Shown: positions 42,954-51,368 of the stretch, piece after piece
How positions within the stretch are numbered: the stretch's first letter is position 1
Layout: each line of letters starts with the position of its first letter
Source of the DNA: Candidatus Gastranaerophilales bacterium HUM_1
GTDB lineage: Bacteria; Cyanobacteriota; Vampirovibrionia; Gastranaerophilales; Gastranaerophilaceae
Reading direction: 5' to 3'
NCBI GenBank assembly: GCA_002103105.1
Contig: DAAY01000008.1
Location: 196,601-260,600, forward strand
Length of the DNA: 64,000 bases
Notes under the pieces: generated by a model
Told to the model about the DNA's origin: nothing
Seen by the model: the letters and a program-made list of their open reading frames with translations, nothing else
Databases searched by the model: none
Program-made: the position numbers and the translations under genes

Positions 42954-43997
42954 CTACTCCTTTTCTAAAATTTTAGAAATATGTTCTGCTAAAATTTTTG
43001 CTAACTTAACTGGAACAGCATTCCCCACTTGAATACACTGATTCTGTCTAGTTCCACAAAAGACCACATCATCTGGGAATGTTTGTATTCTTGCGGCTTC
43101 ACGTACTGTTAAACTTCTATTTTCTGTAGGATGTAATGGAAAAGCATTATGACCAGGGACCATTGTTGTCGCAGGCTTGTTGCGACTCAATCTTTTATAA
43201 ACATGGCTAAAATTTTTAATTTTATTTATTTTGTAGTCACTTCTTGAACCATAAGATACTTTTTCGGGTAATCCTTCCTTTGGGATTCCTTCTCCTTCTT
43301 TTATACATTTGATACGTTCTTCAACTATTTTATTATGTTTCATTGGGTTATGATTTGGTATTATGTCTTCTTTCCCAACTAAATCATTAATTACTGAACC
43401 CACTGTTTTATAATTATTTTTTGAATACCTCTCCTTTGGAAATGAAGGTTGAATATTCAAATCATTTCTTGTCCCTATAAAAAAAACTCTATTTCTTAAT
43501 TGTGGAACTCCATAATCTGCGGCACACAATACCTTTGAAAGAACATTATATCCTATATTATTAAATTCACTTTCTATTGCCTGTTTAATTTTGCCACCAT
43601 CAGATGATAACAAACCTCTAACATTTTCCATTAAAAAAATTTTAGGTTTAATAACATCTACAAAACGAATAAATTCAAAAACAAGTTCATTTCTAGGATC
43701 TTTAACTAGTCTTTTCCCAATAGTAGAAAAACCTTGACAAGGAGGACCACCTATTATAACATCCACGTTGTTCTCAAACGGAATTAATCTATCGGAATCT
43801 ATTTTTCTAATATCTTCGGACAACAAAGGAATCTTTTCATAATTTAATTTATGTGTTTGAACAGCAGGTTCCCACATCTCAACTGAGAAAATAGGATCAA
43901 AATTCGCATCAATAAATCCACGTAGGAATCCTCCTGCGCCACTAAATAAATCTATAAAAGTTAATTTATTTTTGTTTCTGTTTTTTATAGTACTCAT
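42954..43997 (-). CDS. DNA (cytosine-5) methyltransferase, second of pair
   Basis: 347 aa, complete m5C methylase. Motif I is LFSGAGGFLRGF, motif IV is GGPPCQGFSTIG with the catalytic Cys, motif VI is MENVRG, motif VIII is in LRNRVFFIG and motif X is IQVGNAVPVKLAKILAEHI. It overlaps the upstream methylase by 32 bp and is closely related to it (shared RLVKDPRNELVF/RISSDPTKRYQA region, shared RLHRNKPSLTMVPGHNAFP type block). The pair may protect the two strands of an asymmetric site. Confidence 0.93.
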   Translation of the reverse strand: MSTIKNRNKNKLTFIDLFSGAGGFLRGFIDANFDPIFSVEMWEPAVQTHKLNYEKIPLLSEDIRKIDSDRLIPFENNVDVIIGGPPCQGFSTIGKRLVKDPRNELVFEFIRFVDVIKPKIFLMENVRGLLSSDGGKIKQAIESEFNNIGYNVLSKVLCAADYGVPQLRNRVFFIGTRNDLNIQPSFPKERYSKNNYKTVGSVINDLVGKEDIIPNHNPMKHNKIVEERIKCIKEGEGIPKEGLPEKVSYGSRSDYKINKIKNFSHVYKRLSRNKPATTMVPGHNAFPLHPTENRSLTVREAARIQTFPDDVVFCGTRQNQCIQVGNAVPVKLAKILAEHISKILEKE

Positions 43998-45003
43998 CTA
44001 ATTCTTTCTTAATTTGTTTAGCCCATGCTTTAGCCATTTTTACAGGGACTGCATTACCAACTTGCATACATTGTTTATCTCTTGGCCCAACAAAGATATA
44101 ATCATCTGGGAATGTTTGTATTCTTGCGGCTTCACGTACTGTTAAACTTCTGTTAAGCCAAGGATGAATAGGAAAAGCATTATGACCAGGTACCATTGTC
44201 AAAGAAGGTTTATTTCTATGTAAACGTTTAAATGTATTCCCAAAATTTTTACGATACAACTCTGGTGGTAAGTTGTGTTCTGGCAATCTTCCTCCCTCTG
44301 GGATAAGCTCATATCTTCTTATATTAATTTCACCATGTTTTAATGCAACATGGTTTATAGATTTGTCATCTGCAATATTTGCCAAATCACCAATAGCATC
44401 ACCTACTGTACACCATGTGTTCTTCCCTTTTTCTGAATTCGTTTGTTTGGGAGGAGTCATTTTTATATCAACTCGATTTCCATAGAAAAAAATCCTGTTT
44501 CTGATTTGAGGAACTCCATAATCTGCGGCATTGAGAATAACATAATTGAAATCATAGCCTGTTGACTTGAAAGTTTGTTTTATTTCTTCAAAAATAGCCC
44601 CATGGTCCCTCGTGACAAGACCTTCAACATTTTCCATGAGAAAAAATTTTGGTTTTAAACATTTTAAAACTCGAATATATTCTTTGAATAATGTATTTCT
44701 TGAATCAGCTTGATATCTTTTCGTAGGATCCGAAGATATTCTTTTCCCAATAGTTGAAAAACCTTGACAGGGGGGGCCTCCAACTAAAACATCAACCTCG
44801 CCTGATATATATTTTGATAATATTTTTTCATCTAGTTTTCTAATATCCATCCTTAAAAAAGGAATCTTGGGTCTATTCATTTTATGAACTTTTTCACAAT
44901 ATTCATCAAAGTCAGTTGAAAATTTAATATCAAACCCAACTTCTTCAAATCCTAATTCCAGTCCTCCAGCTCCAGAGAACAAATCAACAACAGTATACTT
45001 CAC
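43966..45003 (-). CDS. DNA (cytosine-5) methyltransferase, first of pair
   Basis: 345 aa, complete. Motif I is DLFSGAGGLELGFEEVGF, motif IV is VGGPPCQGFSTIGKR, motif VI is LMENVEGL, and the target-recognition region lies at about residues 185-260. Motifs IX and X end in QVGNAVPVKMAKAWAKQI. It is the first gene of the three-gene restriction-modification operon. Confidence 0.93.
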   Translation of the reverse strand: MKYTVVDLFSGAGGLELGFEEVGFDIKFSTDFDEYCEKVHKMNRPKIPFLRMDIRKLDEKILSKYISGEVDVLVGGPPCQGFSTIGKRISSDPTKRYQADSRNTLFKEYIRVLKCLKPKFFLMENVEGLVTRDHGAIFEEIKQTFKSTGYDFNYVILNAADYGVPQIRNRIFFYGNRVDIKMTPPKQTNSEKGKNTWCTVGDAIGDLANIADDKSINHVALKHGEINIRRYELIPEGGRLPEHNLPPELYRKNFGNTFKRLHRNKPSLTMVPGHNAFPIHPWLNRSLTVREAARIQTFPDDYIFVGPRDKQCMQVGNAVPVKMAKAWAKQIKKELDEYYKKQKQK

Positions 45004-45409
45004 AATTTCCCCTTCAATTCTCTTTTATAATACTAACATAAATATCGCAAATTTCTAATATATTAAGTTTGTTACTCCCGACTTTTTATAATATTTTACC
45101 AACTCTTTTCAAAAAATTACCAATTATAAATTTAGTGAAAATTAGCATAAAAATTTTATATGACTATGAAAAATTTATGAGAAATTCAAACTACCAACTA
45201 TACAGAAAGCCTCAAAATGCTTGCAATATTCCAAATTAGCGCTAATTCCGGATATAATGGAGGGGGGGGGGATACCGACTACTCTCAAACTCCCAAATAA
45301 TAAAAAAAAGAGAATAAATGAAAATATCAATCTAAAAAATTTACAACTTTTTGCGACTTTTTGAATTTTTGGAACAAAAGATACCCCAATGTTGACGGAC
45401 GTAGAACAT
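45004..45409. other. 406-bp gap upstream of the restriction-modification operon
   Basis: No gene seen. It contains a perfect 14-bp palindrome AATTAGCGCTAATT (45234-45247) and a run of ten G residues (45264-45273) on an otherwise AT-rich background. The promoter of the methylase operon must lie in it (AT-rich 45010-45180, minus strand). It may also carry the 3' end of the Fic transcript. Confidence 0.5.
45234..45247. promoter_or_regulatory. 14-bp perfect palindrome upstream of the R-M operon
   Basis: AATTAGC directly followed by GCTAATT, 230 bp before the first methylase start. It could be an operator for a control protein or for methylase autoregulation. No control-protein gene is seen nearby. 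Confidence 0.35.
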
Positions 45410-46153
45410 TTAGAATCTGCTGATGATTTTTAAGTATTCTTTTTGTGATTCTAAAACCATCTCTGAAATAAAATTAATAAAATCAGCGTTATTGCCATTA
45501 TTAGTTTTTTGAATTGCTGAAATGTAATCTGCTCTTACAACTGGTGGGATTACTACGATATTATAACCGCTTTGTAATAGCGCTAAATTCATTAGGAGTC
45601 GAGCAACTCTACCATTCCCATCCGTAAATGGGTGAATATTTACGAAAATTATATGTACCATTGCAGCATATTCAACAGGATGCAATTTTTCTTTTAATTT
45701 TGGTAACTGCAAAATGAACTCATGCATTTTCTCATCAAGTTCTTCTGGTTTTGGTAATTCAACATCTGAACCAGTTATTATAATCTGTGAGGTTCTATAT
45801 TTCCCTGCTTTTTCATTATCTATTTTTTCATAGAATAATTTATGTAATAGCTTAATGTCATTTTCTGTAAAAGTTGTGTTTTTTGATAAATTAATTATTT
45901 CATCAAAAGCTTTTGCATGTCCGACTGTTTCATAGTGGTCTTTTAGAGGTTTTCCGCCAATTGTAATTCCATCTTCGAGAACAACTTTTGTTTCAATTAA
46001 GCTAAGAGTGTTACCCTCAAGAGCATTTGAAGTATAGGTTAAACCAATTTTATAATATTCTTTTACTTGCGTCAATGCTTCATTGGAGAGTGGTCTTAAC
46101 GCATTAATCTTAGCTTTATATTCATCATTTTGAGCAAAACAATTTTTGTACAT
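45410..46153 (-). CDS. Fic-domain protein
   Basis: 247 aa. The active-site motif HPFTDGNGRVARLL has catalytic His 174. The inhibitory helix motif is N-terminal (YTSNALEGNTLSL, S/TxxxEGN), which marks a class II Fic enzyme that is autoinhibited. Fic proteins transfer AMP (or related groups) to Tyr, Thr or Ser residues of target proteins. The Shine-Dalgarno AAGAGGAAAA precedes the ATG. It sits between the restriction-modification cluster and tRNA-Arg. Confidence 0.92.
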   Translation of the reverse strand: MYKNCFAQNDEYKAKINALRPLSNEALTQVKEYYKIGLTYTSNALEGNTLSLIETKVVLEDGITIGGKPLKDHYETVGHAKAFDEIINLSKNTTFTENDIKLLHKLFYEKIDNEKAGKYRTSQIIITGSDVELPKPEELDEKMHEFILQLPKLKEKLHPVEYAAMVHIIFVNIHPFTDGNGRVARLLMNLALLQSGYNIVVIPPVVRADYISAIQKTNNGNNADFINFISEMVLESQKEYLKIISRF

Positions 46154-46191
46154 TTTTCCTCTTTATTAAGACAATTAGTGCAAATATTACA

Positions 46192-46215
46192 AAAGAGCCA
46201 CTAAGGTGGCTCTTT
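46192..46215. terminator. Bidirectional terminator between Fic and tRNA-Arg
   Basis: AAAGAGCCAC (46192-46201) pairs with GTGGCTCTTT (46206-46215). On the minus strand a TTTTG run follows, fitting the end of tRNA-Arg transcription. Confidence 0.75.
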
Positions 46216-46223
46216 TTATAAAA

Positions 46224-46297
<74 letters not shown>

Positions 46298-46370
46298 TTA
46301 CGTTTCTTATCTTAGCACGAAAATTTTTTCTTGCAAGTCTAATTTTTAAATTCATTTATTCCTCACCCAT

Positions 46371-46425
46371 AAAAGAAAAGAGCCATATTGGCTCCTGTTT
46401 ATGAATAGCTGGAAGTATGAAAAAG
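46371..46425 (-). ncRNA. Putative small RNA, copy B of a two-member family
   Basis: On the minus strand the 23-nt box (46425-46403) is identical to that of copy A at 27164-27142. It is followed 8 nt later by a hairpin with arms GAGCCA/TGGCTC (46394-46380) and a TTTTCTTTT run. A possible -10, TAATAC, lies about 10 nt upstream of the box. The predicted RNA is about 55-65 nt. Confidence 0.45.
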
Positions 46426-46578
46426 TTTTTAATTTTGTATTACAAATTTATTTAACTAGCAAAATATCCTACTTACAACTAATCAACTGTTCAGTTTTAT
46501 ACTATCCAAGTGGAGAGGTTTAAGTTAATAAAAATCCATATTAACTCATATATTTTTTCGGATTTTTTATGTTTAAGC

Positions 46579-46584
46579 TATAAT
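46579..46584 (+). promoter_or_regulatory. alaS -10 box
   Basis: TATAAT, 39 bp before the alaS ATG. The -35 region is T-rich with no clear hexamer. Confidence 0.4.
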
Positions 46585-46622
46585 TTTTCTATACTGTAAT
46601 TTAATATATAAAGGAAAAGATT

Positions 46623-49250
46623 ATGCTAAGCGGAAATGAAATTAGAAAATTATATTTAGATTATTTTAAAAACAAGCATCAACATACTATCGTTGAGAGT
46701 TCAAGCCTTGTTCCTGACAACCCAACAGTTCTTCTTACAACTGCAGGGATGTTGCAATTCCTACCAATATTTTTAGGAATTAAACCTTGCCCTTACGAAC
46801 CTGCTAGAGCAACTTCTTGTCAAAAATGTGCTAGAGCTGGTGGTAAAGATTCTGATATTGAAAATGTTGGTAGAACTCCTCGCCACCACACATTCTTTGA
46901 AATGTTAGGAAATTTCTCTTTTGGCGACTACTACAAAAAAGAAATTATTCCTTGGGCTTGGGAATTTGTTACAGAAGTCTTGAAATTAGATAAAGATAGA
47001 CTATGGATTACAATTTACGAAACAGATGAAGAAGCTTTTAATATCTGGAGAAGCGTAGGTGTTCCAGCAGAACGTATTAAACGTAAAGGTAAAAAGGACA
47101 ATTTCTGGGGCCCTCCAGGAGCTTCAGGTTCTTGTGGACCTTGTTCTGAAATTCACTACGATTTAGGCGAACAATACAAATGTGATGATCCTAATTGTGG
47201 TATTGACACTTGCGAATGTGATAGATGGGTTGAAATCTGGAATTTGGTATTCACTGAATTATACCAAGATGAAGAAGGAAACCAATCTCCACTAGGAAAG
47301 AAAAACGTTGATACTGGCATGGGGCTAGAACGTATTGCCATGGTTTGCCAAGGCGTTGCTTCTACATTTGAAACAGATTTATTGAAACCAATTATGGACA
47401 AGGTTTCTGAAATGAGTGGAGTTCCATACAAACAATCTGAAAAAACAGATGTGTCATTGAGAATTATTACAGATCACGCAAGATGTGTTTCTTTCCTAAT
47501 TTCAGACGGTGTTATCCCAGGGAATGAAGGAAGAAGTTATGTTCTTCGTATGATTTTGAGAAGAGCATTACGTCACGGAAAAATCTTGGGTATGGAATTA
47601 CCTTTCTTGTACAAATTAGTTGATGTAATCGTTGAAAATTATGGCGAAGCATATCCTGATTTAGTTAAAAATAAACAAAAAATCATTGATACAATTAAAA
47701 AAGAAGAAGAACGTTTTGCAAAAACTCTAGACAGAGGATACAAAATGTTAGACGAATTTATCGAAAACAAAAAAGATATTGATGGTGAAAGTGCATTCAA
47801 ACTTTATGATACTTTTGGTTTCCCATTTGAATTAACAAAAGAGATTGCAGCCGAACAAGGATTGAATGTTGACGAATCTGGCTTCAAAGCTGCAATGCAA
47901 GAGCAAAAAGAACGTGCAAAAGCTGCAACTGCAAAAATCAGTGTAACTGGAGATATGAAATACGCAAAAATCGAAAAAGAAGTTGGCTCAACTAACTTCA
48001 TCGGTTATACAGATAATGAATGTTCTGATGCTAAAATATTAGCTCAAGTTGAAGGCGAAGGATATGTTGACATTGTACTTGACAAAACTCCGTTCTACGC
48101 TGAATGCGGGGGTCAAGTTGGAGATAGTGGATACATCGAAAGCGAAAACTTGAAAGCTGAAGTTTTAACTACATTCAAAGTTAACGATTTATACGTTCAC
48201 AGATGTAATGTCTTAAATGGTGAAGTATCTATTGGAGATACAGTTAAAGCTTATATTGATGTTGACAGAAGAGAAAAAATTAGAGTTCATCACACATCTG
48301 CCCACTTACTTCAAGCAGCATTAGTTAAAGTACTTGGTTCAGAAGTAAAACAGGCTGGTTCTTATGTTGAAGAAAACCGTATGAGATTTGACTTTACTTT
48401 CTCTAGAGCTATGACTTCTGATGAAATTGTTAAGGTTGAAAACTTAATGAACAAATGGATTGGCGAAGGTTATAAAGTTAATACCAAAGTTATGGGAATT
48501 AAAGAAGCTGAATTAACTGGAGCAACTGCCCTATTTGGAGAAAAATACGGAGATACAGTTAGAGTTGTATCTATCGAAAAAGAAACAAAAGACGGTGTCG
48601 ATTGCATTTCAAAAGAATTTTGTGCTGGAACTCATGCCAGACAACTTGTTGATTTAAGAGTTGTTAAAATTATTTCTGAAAGTGCAATCGCTGCGGGTAC
48701 AAGACGTATTGAAGCAGCGGTATCAACGTCAGCAATAGAATACCTAAATGCAAAATCTGCTGAAATTGACAAACTATCAACTAAATTCAAATCTCACTTT
48801 GATGAAGTTGTTGAACGTGTTGAGAAATTGTCAGATGAAAATAGAGAACTTCAAAAAAATATTGAAAAACTTGAAGAAGAAAATGCAAGAAACAAATTTG
48901 CATCATTTATTTCAAAAGCTCAAGAAATTGAAGGCGGAAAATTATTCATCTCTAAAGTTGAAGGATTAAAACCTCTCGGAATCAAAATCGGCTTGGAATA
49001 TTTATCTAACAAACTTGGAAACAGCGTAATTATCCTTGCTGGAGAAACAACTGTTGCGGTTAAAGTTTCTGACAATTTTGTAAAACAAGGAATCAATGCT
49101 GGTAAACTTGTTGGAGAAATTGCAAGAGCAACTGGAGCAAATGGTGGCGGACGTCCAAACTTTGCTCAAGGAGGAGTTAAAGATTCTTCTAAATTAGATG
49201 AAATTTTAACTAAGGTTGAAGAAGAAATTAAATCCGCTAAAGTTCAATAA
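46623..49250 (+). CDS. alaS: Alanyl-tRNA synthetase
   Basis: 875 aa, standard size. The class II catalytic core starts with LSGNEIRKLYLDYFKNKHQH and SSSLVP, with FEMLGNFSFGDYYK typical. The editing domain has HHTSAHLLQAAL (about residues 556-567) and CAGTHARQ (about 667), the zinc and editing site. The coiled-coil and C-Ala domain close the protein, with NGGGRPNFAQGG. It charges tRNA-Ala and hydrolyses mischarged Ser/Gly. Shine-Dalgarno AAGGAAAAG. Confidence 0.97.
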   Translation: MLSGNEIRKLYLDYFKNKHQHTIVESSSLVPDNPTVLLTTAGMLQFLPIFLGIKPCPYEPARATSCQKCARAGGKDSDIENVGRTPRHHTFFEMLGNFSFGDYYKKEIIPWAWEFVTEVLKLDKDRLWITIYETDEEAFNIWRSVGVPAERIKRKGKKDNFWGPPGASGSCGPCSEIHYDLGEQYKCDDPNCGIDTCECDRWVEIWNLVFTELYQDEEGNQSPLGKKNVDTGMGLERIAMVCQGVASTFETDLLKPIMDKVSEMSGVPYKQSEKTDVSLRIITDHARCVSFLISDGVIPGNEGRSYVLRMILRRALRHGKILGMELPFLYKLVDVIVENYGEAYPDLVKNKQKIIDTIKKEEERFAKTLDRGYKMLDEFIENKKDIDGESAFKLYDTFGFPFELTKEIAAEQGLNVDESGFKAAMQEQKERAKAATAKISVTGDMKYAKIEKEVGSTNFIGYTDNECSDAKILAQVEGEGYVDIVLDKTPFYAECGGQVGDSGYIESENLKAEVLTTFKVNDLYVHRCNVLNGEVSIGDTVKAYIDVDRREKIRVHHTSAHLLQAALVKVLGSEVKQAGSYVEENRMRFDFTFSRAMTSDEIVKVENLMNKWIGEGYKVNTKVMGIKEAELTGATALFGEKYGDTVRVVSIEKETKDGVDCISKEFCAGTHARQLVDLRVVKIISESAIAAGTRRIEAAVSTSAIEYLNAKSAEIDKLSTKFKSHFDEVVERVEKLSDENRELQKNIEKLEEENARNKFASFISKAQEIEGGKLFISKVEGLKPLGIKIGLEYLSNKLGNSVIILAGETTVAVKVSDNFVKQGINAGKLVGEIARATGANGGGRPNFAQGGVKDSSKLDEILTKVEEEIKSAKVQ

Positions 49251-49266
49251 GAAGAAAGGGAATAAG

Positions 49267-49704
49267 ATGACAGTATTGAAAATTGAAAAATTACCACACA
49301 ACAATATTTTGCCAGAATATAAAACAGAAGGAGCAGCAGGCATGGATTTATGTGCCGCAATTTCTGAGCCAATGGAATTGAAACCACTAGAAAGAAAACT
49401 TGTTCCAACTGGATTAAAAATCGAATTAGAACACGGCTACGAAGCACAAGTAAGACCTCGTTCTGGTTTATCTATAAAACACGGTATTACTTTAATCAAC
49501 TGCGTTGGTACAATTGACGAAGATTACAGAGGCGAAGTTTGTGTTCCTATCGTAAATATTTCAAATGAAACATACACAATTCAACCAGATGAAAGAATTG
49601 CACAAATGGTTATTGCTCGTGTTGAACAAGCAAAACTAGAAGTTGTTACGGAATTAACTGAAACAACTCGTGGAGAAGGTGGATTTGGTTCTACTGGAAA
49701 ATAA
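49267..49704 (+). CDS. dut: dUTP diphosphatase
   Basis: 145 aa from ATG 49267, which has AAAGGGAATAAG upstream; the longer frame from 49216 lies inside alaS. All five dUTPase motifs are visible: GMDLCA, RPRSGLSIKHG, GTIDEDYRGEV, DERIAQMVI and the flexible C-terminal TRGEGGFGSTG. It hydrolyses dUTP to dUMP and PPi as a homotrimer, keeping uracil out of DNA. It is 16 bp after alaS and ends the transcript at a terminator. Confidence 0.96.
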   Translation: MTVLKIEKLPHNNILPEYKTEGAAGMDLCAAISEPMELKPLERKLVPTGLKIELEHGYEAQVRPRSGLSIKHGITLINCVGTIDEDYRGEVCVPIVNISNETYTIQPDERIAQMVIARVEQAKLEVVTELTETTRGEGGFGSTGK

Positions 49705-49734
49705 AATAATTAAATACATTTATTGAATGATTAC

Positions 49735-49775
49735 AAACACCATAGTCAGTACTAGAATGACTATGGTGTTTATTT
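49735..49775 (+). terminator. Terminator after dut
   Basis: AAACACCATAGTCA (49735-49748) pairs with TGACTATGGTGTTT (49758-49771), then TATTT. Confidence 0.85.
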
Positions 49776-49805
49776 ATATTTGAATAAAGAAAGGAATTAT
49801 GAACG

Positions 49806-50156
49806 ATGAGTATGAATGCAAATCCACAGGTACAACCTCAAGCAGCTGAAAAATCATGGCTAGTTACAGCTCTACTATCATTTTTTGTAGGATTTTTGGG
49901 AATCCATAGATTTTACACTGGATATGTCTGGATCGGCATTGCTCAATTATTAACTTTTGGAGGATGTGGATTATGGGCATTGATTGACCTTATCTGTATT
50001 TTAGCTAACAAATTCAATGATGCTAAAGGAAAAACTTTAACAGATTATAACAAAGTTGTTGCAATTGTTCTAGGAGCTTTATTGGTATTATCAATTATTG
50101 TAGGAATGTTGTCAAACCTTCTTTCAATAGCAGCATTATTTGCAGGACAATCATAA
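49806..50156 (+). CDS. TM2-domain membrane protein (first)
   Basis: 116 aa. The TM2 domain (about residues 17-70) contains KSWLVTALLSFFVGFLGIHRFYTGYVWIGIAQLLTFGGCGLWALIDLICIL, with the conserved H-R-F-Y-x-G and the W-x-x-x-D motif. A third hydrophobic helix follows (VVAIVLGALLVLSIIVGML). TM2 proteins are small integral membrane proteins of unknown role. A second TM2 gene follows after 26 bp. Confidence 0.88.
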   Translation: MSMNANPQVQPQAAEKSWLVTALLSFFVGFLGIHRFYTGYVWIGIAQLLTFGGCGLWALIDLICILANKFNDAKGKTLTDYNKVVAIVLGALLVLSIIVGMLSNLLSIAALFAGQS

Positions 50157-50182
50157 GTAACAAATTAAGAGGAGATTTTTAA

Positions 50183-50566
50183 ATGGCTATTACAGAATAT
50201 GGTTCAGATACAACTCTGAACAAATTAGAAGGGAAAAACTGGGTTGCAACAATGATGTTATGTTGGACATTAGGTGCATTTGGAGCTCATCGTTTTTACA
50301 CAGGTAAAACAGGTACAGCATGGGCAATGGCAATTATGACTCTTACTTGTTGTTTAGCCCCTATTTCAGCAATTTGGGCAATGATAGACGGCATTATGAT
50401 TGCTATTGGTTCATGGAACCACGATGATGGAAGCGAATTATATGAAAGAATTAATTGGCTTGGCTATATTTATATAGCAGTTATGTTAATGACTATTCTT
50501 TACGTCTTATTACAATTGGCAATTTTCTTTGCAGCTTTAGGTGCTGGAGTTGCAGCTGGTTCATAG
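50183..50566 (+). CDS. TM2-domain membrane protein (second)
   Basis: 127 aa, a paralogue of the previous gene: NWVATMMLCWTLGAFGAHRFYTGKTGTAWAMAIMTLTCCLAPISAIWAMIDGIMIAIG carries the same G-x-H-R-F-Y-x-G and W-x-x-x-D signature. A further helix lies at the C-terminus (IYIAVMLMTILYVLLQLAIFFAAL). The Shine-Dalgarno GAGGAG precedes the ATG. A terminator follows. Confidence 0.88.
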   Translation: MAITEYGSDTTLNKLEGKNWVATMMLCWTLGAFGAHRFYTGKTGTAWAMAIMTLTCCLAPISAIWAMIDGIMIAIGSWNHDDGSELYERINWLGYIYIAVMLMTILYVLLQLAIFFAALGAGVAAGS

Positions 50567-50583
50567 TTAAATAATAATTGAGA

Positions 50584-50620
50584 AAAAGCAGTATCGAAAC
50601 GTCGGTACTGCTTTTCTTTT
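50584..50620 (+). terminator. Terminator after the TM2 genes
   Basis: AAAAGCAGTA (50584-50593) pairs with TACTGCTTTT (50606-50615), then CTTTT. It lies just before the DUF2752 gene. Confidence 0.8.
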
Positions 50621-50630
50621 AGAGAATAAT

Positions 50631-50930
50631 ATGAAAATAGATAAAATCTTGATAAATCGAATATTTGTTTTGAGCTTGCCTTTTTGGTGTGCAATCTTGG
50701 CAAATTTGGCCGTAAAAGCTCATTTTAAGGTCTTTTGTTTATTTAAACTAATATTTCATCACGAATGTTTAGGCTGTGGAATGACAAGAGCGTTTGCAGC
50801 ATTGAGCAGACTTGAGTTTCAACAAGCGTATGAATACAATCCACGAGTCGTAATCGTTGCACCTCTTTTCATCTTGATATGGATTTTAATGATAAAACAA
50901 TCTTTTAAACCCAATAAAAAAGGAACCTAG
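50631..50930 (+). CDS. DUF2752 membrane protein
   Basis: 99 aa. The family signature is CLGCGMTRAFAALSRLEFQQAYEYNPRVVIVAPLFILIW (CxxCGxTRA, then a helix and a Tyr/Asn-Pro segment). Two hydrophobic helices are predicted. DUF2752 proteins are small inner-membrane proteins of unknown function, often beside TM2 genes, as here. The last codons overlap the first copy of a tandem 170-bp repeat. Confidence 0.85.
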   Translation: MKIDKILINRIFVLSLPFWCAILANLAVKAHFKVFCLFKLIFHHECLGCGMTRAFAALSRLEFQQAYEYNPRVVIVAPLFILIWILMIKQSFKPNKKGT

Positions 50931-51080
50931 AAGGTTCCATTTAGTAGTAGTAGGGGAAAAGGAGGAAAAATTATTAGTGTCAATTTAATTTGTTTTTGAT
51001 TTTAATTACATTTTATATATCGGCTAATTTTTGAGAAAACTTTAATTACTTAGTCTTTATTGTTAAGAAGTTGTTACAAT
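50911..51080 (-). ncRNA. Putative small RNA unit, tandem copy 1
   Basis: 170-bp unit repeated at 51101-51271. On the minus strand it carries a conserved TATATAAAAT stretch (about 51020-51011), a C/U-rich segment TTTTTCCTCCTTTTCCCC near 50955-50972, and a GGAACC/GGTTCC hairpin (50938-50922) followed by a TTTTTT run. That is a plausible about 90-nt RNA with an anti-Shine-Dalgarno core. It is a prediction only. Confidence 0.4.
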
Positions 51081-51100
51081 CTCCTTTTTATTATTTTTCT

Positions 51101-51271
51101 CCAATAAAAAAGGAACCCAGAAGGTTCCGTTTAGTAGTAGTAGGGGAAAAAGAGGAAAAATTATTAGTGTCAATTAAATTTTGTTTTTAATTTTAATTAC
51201 ATTTTATATATCGGTTAGTTTTTGAAAAAACTTTAATTATTTAGTCTTAATTGTTAAGAAGTTGTTACAAT
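51101..51271 (-). ncRNA. Putative small RNA unit, tandem copy 2
   Basis: Second copy of the 50911-51080 unit. The hairpin has changed to GGAACC/GGGTTCC on the minus strand (51128-51112) with the T-run kept, and the C/U-rich segment reads TTTTTCCTCTTTTTCCCC. The compensated hairpin and conserved promoter-like stretch argue for selection on structure. Confidence 0.4.
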
Positions 51272-51275
51272 ACAA

Positions 51276-51304
51276 AAAAGGATTTCGCAATATCTTGCAA
51301 AATC
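51276..51304 (-). terminator. Terminator of the His-rich protein gene
   Basis: On the minus strand GGATTTTGCAA pairs with TTGCGAAATCC around TATC/GATA, followed by TTTTTT. It lies 65 bp after the stop at 51369. Confidence 0.8.
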
Positions 51305-51368
51305 CAGATTCGGTTTGGGGTAAATCGGTGTTGGTAAGGATATGTTAGTAGATTAAGGTGTATAGAAT

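Larger units (their letters stand above)
46298..46622. other. 325-bp gap between tRNA-Arg and alaS
   Basis: It holds the tRNA-Arg promoter, a putative small RNA (46371-46425, minus strand), a long hairpin-like AAAATCC...GGATTTT stretch (about 46530-46568) and the alaS -10. No T-box consensus (AGGGTGGNACC) was found. The AAAATCC hairpin with its trailing T-run could be a terminator or attenuator before alaS. Confidence 0.5.
50931..51368. other. 438-bp gap filled by a tandem duplication
   Basis: It contains two roughly 170-bp direct repeats offset by 190 bp (50911-51080 and 51101-51271, about 90 percent alike), then a minus-strand terminator (51276-51304) and about 60 bp before the next gene's stop with nothing recognisable. 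No coding frame is preserved between copies. Confidence 0.75.

Noticed and set aside
46298..46622. T-box riboswitch before alaS (and before glyQ at 7591-7745)
   Set aside because: No AGGGTGGNACC box, no long specifier-loop structure; leaders are too short.
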